Origin: Psychrobacter sp. FME13
GTDB lineage: Bacteria > Pseudomonadota > Gammaproteobacteria > Pseudomonadales > Moraxellaceae
Reading direction: 5' to 3'
Assembly (NCBI RefSeq): GCF_014861395.1
Contig: NZ_RRYV01000001.1
Span: 1 to 64,000 of the forward strand
Length of the DNA stretch: 64,000 nt
The notes below the pieces were generated by a model that had not been told where the DNA came from, did no database searches, and worked only from the letters and a program-made list of their open reading frames with translations. The first letter of the stretch is position 1. Every line of letters begins with the position of its first letter. Positions 9,962 through 20,682 of the stretch are shown one piece after another. Position numbers and translations under genes: made by a program.

Positions 9962-10774
9962 ATGTACTTTGTACTTTCACCTGCCAAATCTTTGAACGAA
10001 ACAGATGCCATACCAATCAATATGGGCAACTACTATAGTCAGCCTGAGCTGATTGAACACTCGCAAGCATTGATGAAAATACTAAAATCAAAAGAGCCAA
10101 TTGATTTGCAAGAATTGATGGGAATCTCTGATGATTTAGCACAGCTCAATGCTGAGCGTAATCATCAGTGGAACTGGAGTAAGGATCAGCCATTCACCGT
10201 TGACGCAACTGCTAATGTAGCCAAACCTGCAGGTTACCTATTCGATGGTGACGTCTATACTGGACTCGATATGTATCACATGGACAAAGACACAGCTATC
10301 TATGTGAATGAACATTTGGGGATTTTGTCAGGGCTGTATGGTGTGATCAAACCGCTGGATCTGATTCAGCCGTATCGCCTAGAGATGGGTACCAAGCTAG
10401 CAAATGAGCGCGGTGCTAATTTATATGAGTTCTGGGGCGAGGAAGTGACTGGCGTTATCAATACACGAATGAATGATAACGATGATAAAGTACTGGTGAA
10501 TCTGGCCTCAAACGAGTACTTTAAAGCGGTAAAGAAAAAAGCATTGGATGCTGAAATTATCACCCCACGATTTGAAGACAAAAAAAACGGCCAATATAAA
10601 GTGATTAGCTTTTATGCCAAAAAAGCACGTGGTCTAATGGTCAAGTATGCCGCTGATAATAAATTGACTCGTGCTGAGCAATTAAAGCAGTTTAATTTGT
10701 CGGGATATTATTATTGTGAAGACGCTTCTGATGACAAGACGTGGACGTTTAGACGAGATGCGGTGAATCAGTAG
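9962..10774 (+). CDS. yaaA: peroxide stress protein YaaA (DUF328)
   Basis: YaaA limits free iron and DNA damage during peroxide stress in E. coli; it has a DNA-binding-like fold. The 270-residue protein begins MYFVLSPAKSLNETDAIPI and has the family signatures WNWSKDQPFTVDATAN, LGILSGLYGVIKPLDLIQPYRLEMG, NLASNEYF and KKARGLMVKYAADN. Length fits E. coli YaaA (258). A strong AAGGAG site sets the start. Single-gene unit. Confidence 0.93.
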   Translation: MYFVLSPAKSLNETDAIPINMGNYYSQPELIEHSQALMKILKSKEPIDLQELMGISDDLAQLNAERNHQWNWSKDQPFTVDATANVAKPAGYLFDGDVYTGLDMYHMDKDTAIYVNEHLGILSGLYGVIKPLDLIQPYRLEMGTKLANERGANLYEFWGEEVTGVINTRMNDNDDKVLVNLASNEYFKAVKKKALDAEIITPRFEDKKNGQYKVISFYAKKARGLMVKYAADNKLTRAEQLKQFNLSGYYYCEDASDDKTWTFRRDAVNQ

Positions 10775-10803
10775 ATTAGTATAAAACTTTTCAGACCTCC
10801 ATG

Positions 10804-10838
10804 AAAAACCCCAGCGCGCTCATCTCACTAGGGTTTTT
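10804..10838 (+). terminator. possible terminator of yaaA
   Basis: Arms AAAAACCC (10804-10811) and GGGTTTTT (10831-10838) enclose a 19-base loop. The stem is weak and the loop long, so confidence is limited, but the place, 30 bp after yaaA, fits. Confidence 0.4.
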
Positions 10839-10908
10839 CTATATGGGTTCGAACTAGAGGTTTATTTATATAGATAATTTGGGCTTATGAAATAAGCTCT
10901 TTATTTAG

Positions 10909-11421
10909 CTATTTTTTTGAGCAAGTAAATATTACGCCCTCAGTATCATCTTTTAAGGTCATATTTGATTGTGACAAAGATATAATTGAGGAAGATGCAC
11001 TTATATTTTTTGGGAACATATCAGTCATATTGAATAACTGATCCATGTATGGATGACTTATATTAGTCAACTTAATATCTTCTAATATTTCAACTAATTT
11101 TTTATTATCTATCTCCCACGTGCCTGTACCGAAATAATCGTATTCAAGCGTAATGTTTTCTTTAGGATAGTCGATAATCATCGTACCAAATGTATTACTT
11201 CGTTTATTAGTGAAATAAGAAGTACCTCCTTCCATAGTAACAGTTGCATCTTCAACTTCCATTTTGACAGAATCGCAATTCCAAGTACCTACTAACTTAG
11301 AGCTATACATCTGATCAATACTTGAAAGGTCGTTTACCTTATTACTTTTAGCCATACTGGAACTATATGGAACAAACAGGGTACTAAGTGAAACAAAAGC
11401 TGTGAATAATAATTTCTTCAT
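10909..11421 (-). CDS. exported hypothetical protein
   Basis: I do not recognise a family. The 170-residue protein has a clear signal peptide (MKKLL, hydrophobic core to about residue 20, cleavage near SSSMA-KS). The mature part begins with a WNCDS motif and ends in FTCSKK, so one disulfide could link residues about 49 and 167. The middle is beta-rich (TYFTN..GTMIIDYP, TLEYDYFGTGTWEIDNKKLVEIL), resembling small periplasmic lipocalin-like or 'GTW' domains. Strongly A/T-rich compared with its neighbours, suggesting later acquisition. Single gene on the minus strand. Confidence 0.65.
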   Translation of the reverse strand: MKKLLFTAFVSLSTLFVPYSSSMAKSNKVNDLSSIDQMYSSKLVGTWNCDSVKMEVEDATVTMEGGTSYFTNKRSNTFGTMIIDYPKENITLEYDYFGTGTWEIDNKKLVEILEDIKLTNISHPYMDQLFNMTDMFPKNISASSSIISLSQSNMTLKDDTEGVIFTCSKK

Positions 11422-11549
11422 TAGTTTTCCAAAAAATTGAATAAGAATACTACTTTATGTATAGTTTTTACTAATACTTTGTTTCTATATTATGACTGTT
11501 AATTTTAGGATTTTCAAACTAATAATAAACATTTATCTCTTAATCTTAA

Positions 11550-11584
11550 CCCCCGATAAGCTAAGCCTATCGGGGGTTTGTTTT
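11550..11584 (+). terminator. terminator-like hairpin without an obvious gene
   Basis: A perfect 9-bp stem (11550-11558 with 11568-11576, CCCCCGATA/TATCGGGGG) and 9-base loop is followed by TTTGTTTT. It points rightward, but the gene to its left is on the minus strand. It might end an unseen small RNA or antisense transcript from 11430-11550, or be a displaced element. Confidence 0.55.
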
Positions 11585-11614
11585 GCGATGCCCACTATAA
11601 TATTGTATTAAACA

Positions 11615-11650
11615 CAAAAAAGCCCTGCTATCTTTCGATAGCAGAGCTTT
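11615..11650 (-). terminator. terminator of the groESL operon
   Basis: On the minus strand a hairpin built on CTGCTATC/GATAGCAG (11624-11643) is followed by a run of six T. It lies about 160 bp after the groL stop, with a dispersed repeat copy in between. Confidence 0.7.
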
Positions 11651-11708
11651 TGGTAGTTCAAACACTTCCAAAGAATATTTACAACTTTAGTTAAAAGCGT
11701 CTTATGGG

Positions 11709-11799
11709 TTGACTAAAGAAGTACGACTAGGCAACCAAGTGAAGACTGTACTAATAGTACATCGAGCGAGGTTAACAACGTCGTACAAATTTAGTCGAG
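11709..11799 (+). repeat. dispersed ~110-bp repeat, copy 1 (diverged)
   Basis: Shares the core (AGACTGTACTAATAGTACATC) and the ends (GACTAAAGAAGT ... TTAGTC) with copies at 18411-18545, 25377-25486 and, reversed, 61505-61575. It lies between the groL stop and the groESL terminator, so it would be part of the 3' end of the transcript. It has no ORF and is the most degraded full-length copy. Confidence 0.5.
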
Positions 11800-11806
11800 G
11801 CATAAG

Positions 11807-13468
<1,662 letters not shown>

Positions 13469-13581
13469 TTACTCCACTATTATAAGTATGAGAATATGAT
13501 TGATTTGATATTTGCTAATCAAAAGTAGTTATTAGAAACTGTTATCAAAATGTGCTGAGTATAAAATGATACTCAAAAGGA

Positions 13582-13872
13582 CTAACCTTCTAGCACACCC
13601 AATACATCAGACTCTTTCATAATCAATAGTTCTTCACCATCAGCTTTTACCGTTTGACCAGCATATTGACCGAACAAAACTTTGTCGCCAGCTTTTACAT
13701 CTAACGCACGAATTTCACCGTTGTCACGAACCTGACCGTTACCCACTGCTAGCACTTCACCTTGTGATGGTTTTTCTTGTGCAGAACCAGGAAGTAAGAT
13801 ACCACCAGCAGTTTTTGTCTCTTCTTCTATACGGCGGACGACAATACGGTCATGTAAAGGACGAATGTTCAT
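13582..13872 (-). CDS. groS: 10-kDa chaperonin GroES
   Basis: Heptameric lid of the GroEL chamber. The 96-residue protein starts [14 protein letters not shown], has the mobile loop [21 protein letters not shown] (residues about 18-38) and ends [14 protein letters not shown], matching the normal length (97). First gene of the groESL operon, about 120 nt after the predicted heat-shock start site. Confidence 0.97.
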   Translation of the reverse strand: MNIRPLHDRIVVRRIEEETKTAGGILLPGSAQEKPSQGEVLAVGNGQVRDNGEIRALDVKAGDKVLFGQYAGQTVKADGEELLIMKESDVLGVLEG

Positions 13873-13999
13873 CGATATGACTCCAAAAGTTGGTTATTAA
13901 AATTAAGGGTTTATTTGAATTAATGGTCTCAATACCGATATCTGTAACAAGTGCCGCTAAAAGCAGCGTATTACAGATAAGCGTTGAGCTTGTATCAAA

Positions 14000-14028
14000 A
14001 AATGGGGGCAAGATGTATTCGCTTCAAG
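14000..14028 (-). promoter_or_regulatory. sigma32 heat-shock promoter of groESL
   Basis: Read on the minus strand, CTTGAA (14023-14028) is followed after 15 bp by CCCCATTT (14000-14007), an almost exact match to the sigma32 consensus (CTTGAA, 13-17 bp, CCCCATnT). Transcription would start near 13993, giving a leader of about 120 nt before groS. Confidence 0.88.
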
Positions 14029-14259
14029 TGTAAATCCTAAAAATTTATAAGTATTTTCTAAGACATTTGAGTATGGCGGCATGAACTCAACGCGTTTTGA
14101 TAGCAACATTAGATACAAGAGCAACACACCACTGGCAGCAACTACTCTTGAAAACGTAACAAGGTATGACCATTATAGTGTTTATAAAAATCTTAATATG
14201 ATAAATAGAAATTGATATATCAACGATACTTGATCTAATATTTGACCTAAGGAACCTTT

Positions 14260-15048
14260 ATGCGTTTTTCACTAACGAATAAAAACTCACGAATAGACAA
14301 ATCTGACAATTTCAAAAACAGTAAGTCTAAAAAAAACGGCAAGTCTAAACTGTTAGCAGCGTTAACCTCAGGTGCTAGTATTGCTGCTATTAGCGCTGCC
14401 AGCATGGCGGCTCCCACTATTGCTAGCGCAAAAACCATCCAGCCTTCAAGTGCCAATTATAGCTTTACCGTAGAAGACAAATACAAAGGTACGGCGACTC
14501 GTACGCTAAGCAAATCAGGCAGCACATGGAAATACAATGTCAGTGCTCGCGTCGCTGGTGTGGCAAGTGCCTCACAAAACAGTACCTTTACCATTAACGG
14601 TAACAACGTCAGTCCAAGCAAAGCCAGTACTACTTATAAGCTATTAGGCATTGGTCGCACGCATAAGCTAGACTTTAACTCGAGCACTAAAAAGGTTGTG
14701 AGTAACTATAAAGGCAAATCAACGACTTTGAACATGTCGCAACAAGCCTTTGATGACTTGAGCCTTGAAGTACAGATTCGCCAAGATTTATTGAACGGTA
14801 AATTCTCTGGTAATTACTACATGGCGAAAAAAGACAAAATAGAAAAGACCCCATTCAAAAAATCTGGCAGCAGCAAAATCACCGTACCCGCTGGTACTTT
14901 TGATACAGTTCGTGTCGACCGTGTCCACGATGACAATAGCCGCTCTACCAGCTTTTGGTTAGCACCAAGCTTAGACTACTTACCAGTAAAAGTAAGTCAG
15001 GTAAATGATGGCAAGAAAATGGATTTAGAATTAACCAAGCTTAACTAA
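14260..15048 (+). CDS. periplasmic DUF3108 protein
   Basis: Function unknown. The 262-residue protein has a long polar N-terminus rich in Lys/Ser/Asn (residues 1-30), then a hydrophobic Ala-rich segment (LLAALTSGASIAAISAASMA) and a probable cleavage site near ASA-KT, so it is exported. The mature part is a repeated beta pattern (YSFTVEDKYKGTATRTL, then STWKYNVSARVAGV) ending FDTVRVDRVHDDNSRSTSFWLAPSLDYLPVKV, which is the DUF3108 signature. That family lies near LolA/LolB-like lipid-carrier folds; this is an inference. Divergent from groESL, closed by the terminator at 15093-15129. Confidence 0.78.
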   Translation: MRFSLTNKNSRIDKSDNFKNSKSKKNGKSKLLAALTSGASIAAISAASMAAPTIASAKTIQPSSANYSFTVEDKYKGTATRTLSKSGSTWKYNVSARVAGVASASQNSTFTINGNNVSPSKASTTYKLLGIGRTHKLDFNSSTKKVVSNYKGKSTTLNMSQQAFDDLSLEVQIRQDLLNGKFSGNYYMAKKDKIEKTPFKKSGSSKITVPAGTFDTVRVDRVHDDNSRSTSFWLAPSLDYLPVKVSQVNDGKKMDLELTKLN

Positions 15049-15092
15049 GCTAGTTGTTACTAGTCCATTCGTGGAACCCAAAGAAAGATCAT

Positions 15093-15129
15093 AAAAAAGC
15101 GGCGCTCCGATATAGAGCGCCGCTTTTTT
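15093..15129. terminator. bidirectional rho-independent terminator
   Basis: Perfect 9-bp stem GCGGCGCTC/GAGCGCCGC (15099-15107 with 15115-15123), 7-base loop, six A before and six T after. It ends the DUF3108 gene. Confidence 0.93.
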
Positions 15130-15252
15130 AGCTTTATACGATGGGTACTGGTATTTTTACTTTATACTGACAACTAATAAACTACACTTGGTAAGCGTTA
15201 CTTGTTGAGCACTACTTATTGAATATAGTCGACCCACTATAAAATAAATACA

Positions 15253-15326
15253 GCGATATGGGTTACATTTTGCGCTGCCTCTGTCTGCGTAGGCACAGCA
15301 AGCAAGAAAAATGTAACCCATATCGC
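15253..15326. repeat. 74-bp palindromic intergenic element
   Basis: Perfect 19-bp inverted arms (15253-15271 and 15308-15326, GCGATATGGGTTACATTTT and its complement) flank a 36-bp centre that itself can form a second hairpin (GCTGCCT with AGGCACAGC). The transcript would fold into a long two-level hairpin. There is no ORF. It sits between the DUF3108 terminator and the DUF2069-wrbA unit, a usual place for REP/MITE-like elements. Confidence 0.75.
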
Positions 15327-15374
15327 GTAGTTGCACCTCTTTTATTTAGGATTGACAATATTAGGAAAACTGAC

Positions 15375-15860
15375 TCACTGACGAGGTTTTTTGACCACAT
15401 TGTTCATCGAAGGCAGTCGTTTAAGTAAAATAAACAGCCAAAAATTGATAGACAGCAATAGCACAAAATCAATGATATAGACGGCTATCTCTGCCCAGCT
15501 ACTACCGTAAGCTCTAGCAAACAATACCACTCCACTCCCACCTAGATAGACAAGTATAAACATACTGCTAATTAATAACGCATAAGGTGAGCGTCCACGT
15601 AATATCGATGGCGTCAAAATGAGTGCAGGGACTAGCCACAGCGCTTGCCATGCGACACCACCCACGATATCAGGGCTACTCGGGTTGAATACATTAATAA
15701 GTATAGGCAGCCCCAGCAATCGATAGGCGAGCCAAATCAGCCACGTCACCATCAAGCGCTGACGGATAGGTGCAATCGGTTTTTTTACTTTGACAGGCTT
15801 AGCAGTTTTTTTTGCTGGAGCAGTCATATTTGTCTCACTGTCGGAGCGGTTTGTAGCCAT
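15375..15860 (-). CDS. DUF2069 inner-membrane protein
   Basis: Function unknown. The 161-residue protein has a Lys/Ala/Pro-rich cytoplasmic N-terminus of about 35 residues and four membrane helices (about 39-57, 67-82, 93-112, 124-146). The RGRSPYALLISSMFILVYLG segment and following helix match DUF2069. In Pseudomonas the same family lies directly downstream of wrbA, as here (72 bp gap), which supports the assignment and a shared transcript. Confidence 0.75.
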   Translation of the reverse strand: MATNRSDSETNMTAPAKKTAKPVKVKKPIAPIRQRLMVTWLIWLAYRLLGLPILINVFNPSSPDIVGGVAWQALWLVPALILTPSILRGRSPYALLISSMFILVYLGGSGVVLFARAYGSSWAEIAVYIIDFVLLLSINFWLFILLKRLPSMNNVVKKPRQ

Positions 15861-15932
15861 TAGATATATGTTTTTCCTAATTAATAGCGTTATATAGTCA
15901 GTGCTCTATGTGCTGCCTGCTATAAAAATCGC

Positions 15933-16550
15933 CTAGCGACGCCAGTTAGCTTGAGCCAATGCTTTGGCACTCACTGCCAGACGATGGCCTTGAGCAATTG
16001 CCAGCTCACTCTCATCGGCAGATACAGGTTGATCGTGTGCCGCACCACTGACGTGACTGGCTCCATAAGGCGACCCACCACGATGGGTACGGTTTAGCGC
16101 TGGCTCTGCATAAGGCAAGCCAACGATAATCATGCCATGATGCATCAATGGCAACATCATCGTGAGCAATGTCGTTTCTTGACCGCCATGCATCGAACCG
16201 GTCGCCGTAAATACTGAAGCTGGCTTGTTTTGTAAATCTCCTGCTAGCCAAATGGTCACAGTGTTGTCCCAAAAGTATTTCATGGGTGCTGCCATATTAC
16301 CAAAGTGCGTTGGGCTACCAAGCGCCAGACCGCTACAGTTTTTTAGGTCATCCATGGTGCAATAAAGGTCACCGTCATCAGGTATGGCAGGCTTGCTAGA
16401 TGTCGTCTCGGGCGCGACAGTTGGCACAGTACGAATACGTGCCGTCATACCAGCATCCTCAATACCTTGGGCGATAGCATATGCCAATGTCTTAGTCGTA
16501 CCGTAGCTAGAATAATAAAGTACCAACACGTAAGGGGCAGTCTGACTCAT
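15933..16550 (-). CDS. wrbA: NAD(P)H:quinone oxidoreductase, WrbA type
   Basis: Flavodoxin-like FMN enzyme that reduces quinones by two electrons, limiting redox cycling. Visible are the phosphate loop VLYYSSYGTTKTLA (about residue 10), LGSPTHFGNMAAPMKYFWD, and the ring-binding GQETTLLTMMLPLMHHGMIIVGLPY. I start it at the ATG at 16550 (205 residues): a GAGGA box lies 10 bp upstream, whereas the GTG three codons earlier (16559) would be too close to it. E. coli WrbA has 198 residues. First gene of the pair with DUF2069. Confidence 0.9.
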   Translation of the reverse strand: MSQTAPYVLVLYYSSYGTTKTLAYAIAQGIEDAGMTARIRTVPTVAPETTSSKPAIPDDGDLYCTMDDLKNCSGLALGSPTHFGNMAAPMKYFWDNTVTIWLAGDLQNKPASVFTATGSMHGGQETTLLTMMLPLMHHGMIIVGLPYAEPALNRTHRGGSPYGASHVSGAAHDQPVSADESELAIAQGHRLAVSAKALAQANWRR

Positions 16551-16825
16551 TAGCAACACTTCCTCAGAAAATCATTAACGTTATGATTGATAGTAATAGC
16601 GTTTTTTGTGGTAGAGCCATTTATAGAGAATCATTCATAGCAAACCACTCATCACAAAAGCATCCACATTAATGCCACTATCAATATAGGTGCACATTAT
16701 GCCCGAGTCATTCACTCACATGCAAACAACCTCACATTACATTGTAGCGGGTAACACTCTATATCAGTGGTAACCATAAATCTTTGTTACACTATTGTCA
16801 CTACAATACCTGTTAGACGATAAAT

Positions 16826-18367
16826 ATGGAAAACTTAACAAAAAAAATCCCGTTTTTACAACAACGGTGGTTTCAGTTTTTGCGTTTTTTATTTGGGCAT
16901 TTCTTTGAGGATAACTGCCAACAAAAAGCCGCCTCTCTAACCTATACCACCATGCTATCAATAGTGCCGATGTTGACGGTACTGTTGATGATTTTGTCTT
17001 CTGTACCCGCACTTGCTTCCGTCAGAGCACAGATATATAACGTGATTTATAGCAACTTGCTACCACAATCTAGCATGCAGGTTAGCGAATACATCAACAA
17101 TTTTGCTGAAAAATCCTCTAACTTAACGGTCATTGGTGCGATGGTGTTGTTTTTTACGACAATCATGACGTTGACGACTATTGAACGTGCTTTCAACCAG
17201 ATTTGGCGAGTAGAAAACCGCTCTGGTGGTTTAAAAAGCATGCTGCGCTACTGGACGATGGTGACACTAGGGCCGTTAGTATTAGGTACCGCTTTTATTG
17301 CCTCAAGTGCGGTTCAGAGCATGAGTTTCTTGAATCAACAGGTTGCAGGCTACGGTATTGACTGGTCCATTTGGGTTCGAGGTGTCACCATCGGTATCAC
17401 CGTTGCAGGGTTCATCGGTATGTACTGGTTCATTCCGAAAGCACGCGTACCAGCGAAAAGCGCGGCAATAGCAGGTGTATTGGTAGCCATCATTTTTGAA
17501 TTGATGAAATACCTATTTGGTACTGTTATGGCAAACTTTACCAGTTATGAAGCCATTTACGGAGCGTTTGCGGCACTGCCGATATTCTTACTTTGGATTT
17601 ATCTATCATGGAATTTGATTTTATTGGGTGTTGAAATTAGTTATACCCTGACTATTTTTGAGACCGAAGAAATTTGTCCACGCCACCCGTTGCTAAGCTT
17701 GCTAGACATGCTTAATCTAGTATACACCTACCATTTAAAAGGAGAAGCTGTCAGTGAACGGGCACTGCGCAGCATACTGGGACGCAAAGAGCTGCCCAAA
17801 TGGTATACCTATATTAACTACTTACAGAGCAGCAATCTCATCATTATGACCGAAGATAACGACTATGTTCTCAAAAAAGACTTGAGTACCATGACGTTGT
17901 GGGATTTTTATCGCACGCTACCCTACCCCCTACCCATCAAAGATGAATTTGAAGGGATGAGTCTAGAAGATCAAACACCTTGGTTTAGCTTACTAATAGA
18001 TCGTTTTGAGCATACAGAGGCTTATGCTAAACAGCAACTAGACTTGCCGTTGAGCCTTATTTTTGCAAATGCTGAACCACGCAAAAAAACCTCTGCCAAT
18101 AAAGAAAACTTTAAAGGTCATGACCCCCATTTATTTAGAAAAACTACCGCTACTACAACAGATCAATGGGCAAAGGAGTATTCAGGTAAGGAAAAAACTC
18201 CACACTTTGAGCCTATGCCCTATGACAAAAACAGTGACATAACAGTCGATGACCATCACAATGAAACTCTCACTCCTCAAGATATAAATGATGATGTTGT
18301 AGTGGATAACCAACACTCTAATCATAAGAGAGATATCATTACTGAAGCTGACAACCCTGTGAGCTAA
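16826..18367 (+). CDS. YihY/UPF0761 family inner-membrane protein
   Basis: Member of the YihY family, once called ribonuclease BN, now thought to be membrane proteins without that activity. Six membrane helices lie in residues about 45-270, with the motifs FEDNCQQKAASLTYTTMLSIVPML, LTTIERAFNQIWRVENR and AIYGAFAALPIFLLWIYLSW. At 513 residues it is longer than E. coli YihY (290). A cytoplasmic part resembling a winged-helix (about 290-350) follows, then a polar, low-complexity tail from about 430 to the end, rich in Asp, His and Asn. The ATG is preceded by an A/T-rich leader without a strong ribosome-binding site. Single gene. Confidence 0.88.
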   Translation: MENLTKKIPFLQQRWFQFLRFLFGHFFEDNCQQKAASLTYTTMLSIVPMLTVLLMILSSVPALASVRAQIYNVIYSNLLPQSSMQVSEYINNFAEKSSNLTVIGAMVLFFTTIMTLTTIERAFNQIWRVENRSGGLKSMLRYWTMVTLGPLVLGTAFIASSAVQSMSFLNQQVAGYGIDWSIWVRGVTIGITVAGFIGMYWFIPKARVPAKSAAIAGVLVAIIFELMKYLFGTVMANFTSYEAIYGAFAALPIFLLWIYLSWNLILLGVEISYTLTIFETEEICPRHPLLSLLDMLNLVYTYHLKGEAVSERALRSILGRKELPKWYTYINYLQSSNLIIMTEDNDYVLKKDLSTMTLWDFYRTLPYPLPIKDEFEGMSLEDQTPWFSLLIDRFEHTEAYAKQQLDLPLSLIFANAEPRKKTSANKENFKGHDPHLFRKTTATTTDQWAKEYSGKEKTPHFEPMPYDKNSDITVDDHHNETLTPQDINDDVVVDNQHSNHKRDIITEADNPVS

Positions 18368-18410
18368 ACAACGCTGCGGGCCAAACACAGTCAAACGCTT
18401 ATCCATCCGC

Positions 18411-18545
18411 TATAGTCAAAGCACTATAAAATAGGACAGTCAAAGAGCTCTAAAATGGGTACAAAGCTGCCAACTGCAAATTATATAAGTAGTACATCTT
18501 AAGGATAGCCAACGCGATAGTGGTTTAATTGTTCGCTGACTATAC
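18411..18545 (+). repeat. dispersed repeat, copy 2
   Basis: Begins CTATAGTCAAAG and ends CGCTGACTATAC, an imperfect terminal inverted repeat. The core (ACAAAGCTGCCAACTGCAAA ... GTAGTACATCTTAAGGATAG ... GTGGTTTAATTGTT) aligns with copy 3 at 25377-25486. It includes an internal second start (CAGTCAAAGAGCTCTAAAA), as though a duplicated end were present. The rest of the 18368-18781 gap shows no gene and should contain the antiporter promoter. Confidence 0.65.
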
Positions 18546-18781
18546 ATCGTCATCCTTGTGCGGGGTACTACTTGTCCTGTTTATACTTTGACTATATTAG
18601 TGTGCTTGATAGATATGTCCATCAATCCCTGTCATCACCATTAAAAAACCTTGTCCCCACCCATAAATTTGATACCCATTACTGGTATTAAAGCGATAAA
18701 ATAGTAATAAAATAATCAATCCGTCTTAATGCTCATAAGCATCAAGCGTAAGCCTTTTAATCCTCACTTGAGACCCTTTTC

Positions 18782-20056
18782 ATGACTTCTACAAGCAACC
18801 TCACCGTACTGGAAATCAGTGCAATATTTTTGTCTATCACGGCTTTACTCACTTATATCAATCATCGTTTTATCGGTCTACCGACCACGATTGGCGTGAT
18901 GGTTATCTCTATTGTTTTATCTATCGGTGCGATATTTTTGGGATTTTTAGGATTTGATCAGCTTATTGATTATGAAGTGAGCTTGTTAGAGCAGCTCGAT
19001 TTTACCGAGGTATTATTAGATGGCATGCTTTCTATGCTGCTATTCGCAGGTGCGCTTCATGTCAATATTGGTGATTTGAAACGCTATAAACTACCGATTG
19101 GTATTCTTGCCTGTGTGGGTACTATTGTCTCGGCGATGCTTATTGCCTCTGCACTATACTTTATGTTGCCGCTACTTGGTTTCGGCTTACCGTTTCTTTG
19201 GTGCTTATTGTTTGGTGCACTCATATCACCGACTGACCCTATTGCTGTAATGGGTATTCTGTCGTCAGCAGGTGCGCCAAAAAGTATAGAAACGGTCATC
19301 GCTGGTGAGTCATTATTTAATGATGGTATCGGTGTGGTTATCTTTGTGCTATTACTTGGTATTTTATCTAGTGGTGACATCCCAACGGCCGACTACGTGG
19401 CACATACCTTAGCTGTGGAAGCAGGTGGCGGTATTGTCTTTGGCTTAGTACTTGGGGCGATTTTGTATTATATGCTCAAGAGTATCGACAGCTATCAAGA
19501 AGAAGTATTATTAACACTTGCAGGCGTGATAGGTGGTTATGCATTGGCCAGTCATTGGCATCTATCAGGACCACTCGCGATGGTGATGATGGGGTTAATG
19601 GTTGGTAATCGCGGGCGTGCCTTCGCTATGAGCGATAAGACCCGTCATTATATTGATTTGTTTTGGGAATTGATTGATGAGATTTTGAACGCTATTTTAT
19701 TCGTACTGATCGGTCTAGAAGTGGTAATGATTGCCTATTCTGGTAATTTATTTATTGCAGCTGGTTTAACGATTGTCATTGCCTTGCTTGCTCGGTTTAT
19801 CGTCGTGGGTATGACCACGAAAACCTTCCATCGTCAGCTTGATTTGCCGACGGGTGCATGGAAAGTACTGACATGGGGCGGATTACGTGGTGGTATCTCC
19901 GTTGCTTTAGTCTTGCAACTCCCCATTGGCAACGAGCGTGACATCTTATTGGCGCTCACTTATGCGGTGGTGATTTTCTCTATTTTGGTACAGGGTCTGA
20001 GCGTTGGCAAAGTCGCTAAGAGCATTCGTACTGACAAAAAGATTTTAGATGCATAG
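18782..20056 (+). CDS. CPA1-family Na+/H+ antiporter
   Basis: Exchanges cytoplasmic Na+ (or K+/Li+) for external H+. The 424-residue protein has about 12-13 membrane helices. Family signatures are SPTDPIAVMGILSSAGAPKS (about 148-166), which holds the ion-binding Asp, and ESLFNDGIGVVIF (about 177). Late helices have WGGLRGGISVALVL. Length and absence of a long C-terminal domain fit the short NhaP/YjcE-type bacterial members. Single gene, closed by the terminator at 20075-20116. Confidence 0.92.
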   Translation: MTSTSNLTVLEISAIFLSITALLTYINHRFIGLPTTIGVMVISIVLSIGAIFLGFLGFDQLIDYEVSLLEQLDFTEVLLDGMLSMLLFAGALHVNIGDLKRYKLPIGILACVGTIVSAMLIASALYFMLPLLGFGLPFLWCLLFGALISPTDPIAVMGILSSAGAPKSIETVIAGESLFNDGIGVVIFVLLLGILSSGDIPTADYVAHTLAVEAGGGIVFGLVLGAILYYMLKSIDSYQEEVLLTLAGVIGGYALASHWHLSGPLAMVMMGLMVGNRGRAFAMSDKTRHYIDLFWELIDEILNAILFVLIGLEVVMIAYSGNLFIAAGLTIVIALLARFIVVGMTTKTFHRQLDLPTGAWKVLTWGGLRGGISVALVLQLPIGNERDILLALTYAVVIFSILVQGLSVGKVAKSIRTDKKILDA

Positions 20057-20074
20057 ACAGTAAATACGCTTTAT

Positions 20075-20116
20075 AAAAAATCCAGCATAAGAAATCTATC
20101 TTATGCTGGATTTTTT
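20075..20116. terminator. bidirectional rho-independent terminator
   Basis: Perfect 18-bp stem including the A/T runs (20075-20092 with 20099-20116) and a six-base loop. It sits between the convergent antiporter and DUF2127 genes. Confidence 0.92.
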
Positions 20117-20133
20117 ATAAATATTTTAAGACT

Positions 20134-20682
20134 TTATATCAAGCCTTTTCGTTTCATATTACGATAAACCACGATAACAATCAAAATATTAGATACCAAT
20201 ATGATTAGTTTAAACCAATCAAATGGTCGGACTATTAGATAGTACAGCTCAATCGGAATAAATATCCCATAACCCAATACACCAAACCAATATGCCCAAG
20301 TTTTATCTTGCCATAAACCATAAGCCTCAAGAAATCGTAAGCTGGCATAAGCAAAAATTATTAATAAAAATAATGACCAATTTTTACTTGCCTGCTGAGT
20401 AATGCGGACTGCGCTATCAATTTGCGGTGCAAATAGATGACCAAAGCTGTGCTGCCACGAGACTGCTAGCGTCTTAAACCAATGCACTATATCCCTATGC
20501 CATAACCACAACGCAACAGCACCCAACAAAGCACCCGCACCTTTGACTATCTCATAAATTGCTACCGCTCGGATAGACTCACTAGAAGTACTGTGTCGTT
20601 TGTCTGGTTGGTCAACTAAGTCGGTAACGCAATCCTTCGAGGATGGCGGCCGACTGTCATCCTGTTGCGGTAAATTAACCAA
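20134..20682 (-). CDS. DUF2127 membrane protein
   Basis: Function unknown. After a polar N-terminus of about 25 residues, the segment SIRAVAIYEIVKGAGALLGAVALW starts the DUF2127 pattern, followed by three more helices (about 95-175). I place the start at the TTG at 20682, where GGAGA lies about 6 bp upstream and the codon overlaps the end of the upstream gene (TTGGTTAA), giving about 182 residues. The ATG at 20742 would give 202 residues with an overlap of 68 bp and an odd basic N-terminus; which start is used is not settled. Translation is probably coupled to the pyrC-like gene. Confidence 0.72.
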   Translation of the reverse strand: MVNLPQQDDSRPPSSKDCVTDLVDQPDKRHSTSSESIRAVAIYEIVKGAGALLGAVALWLWHRDIVHWFKTLAVSWQHSFGHLFAPQIDSAVRITQQASKNWSLFLLIIFAYASLRFLEAYGLWQDKTWAYWFGVLGYGIFIPIELYYLIVRPFDWFKLIILVSNILIVIVVYRNMKRKGLI

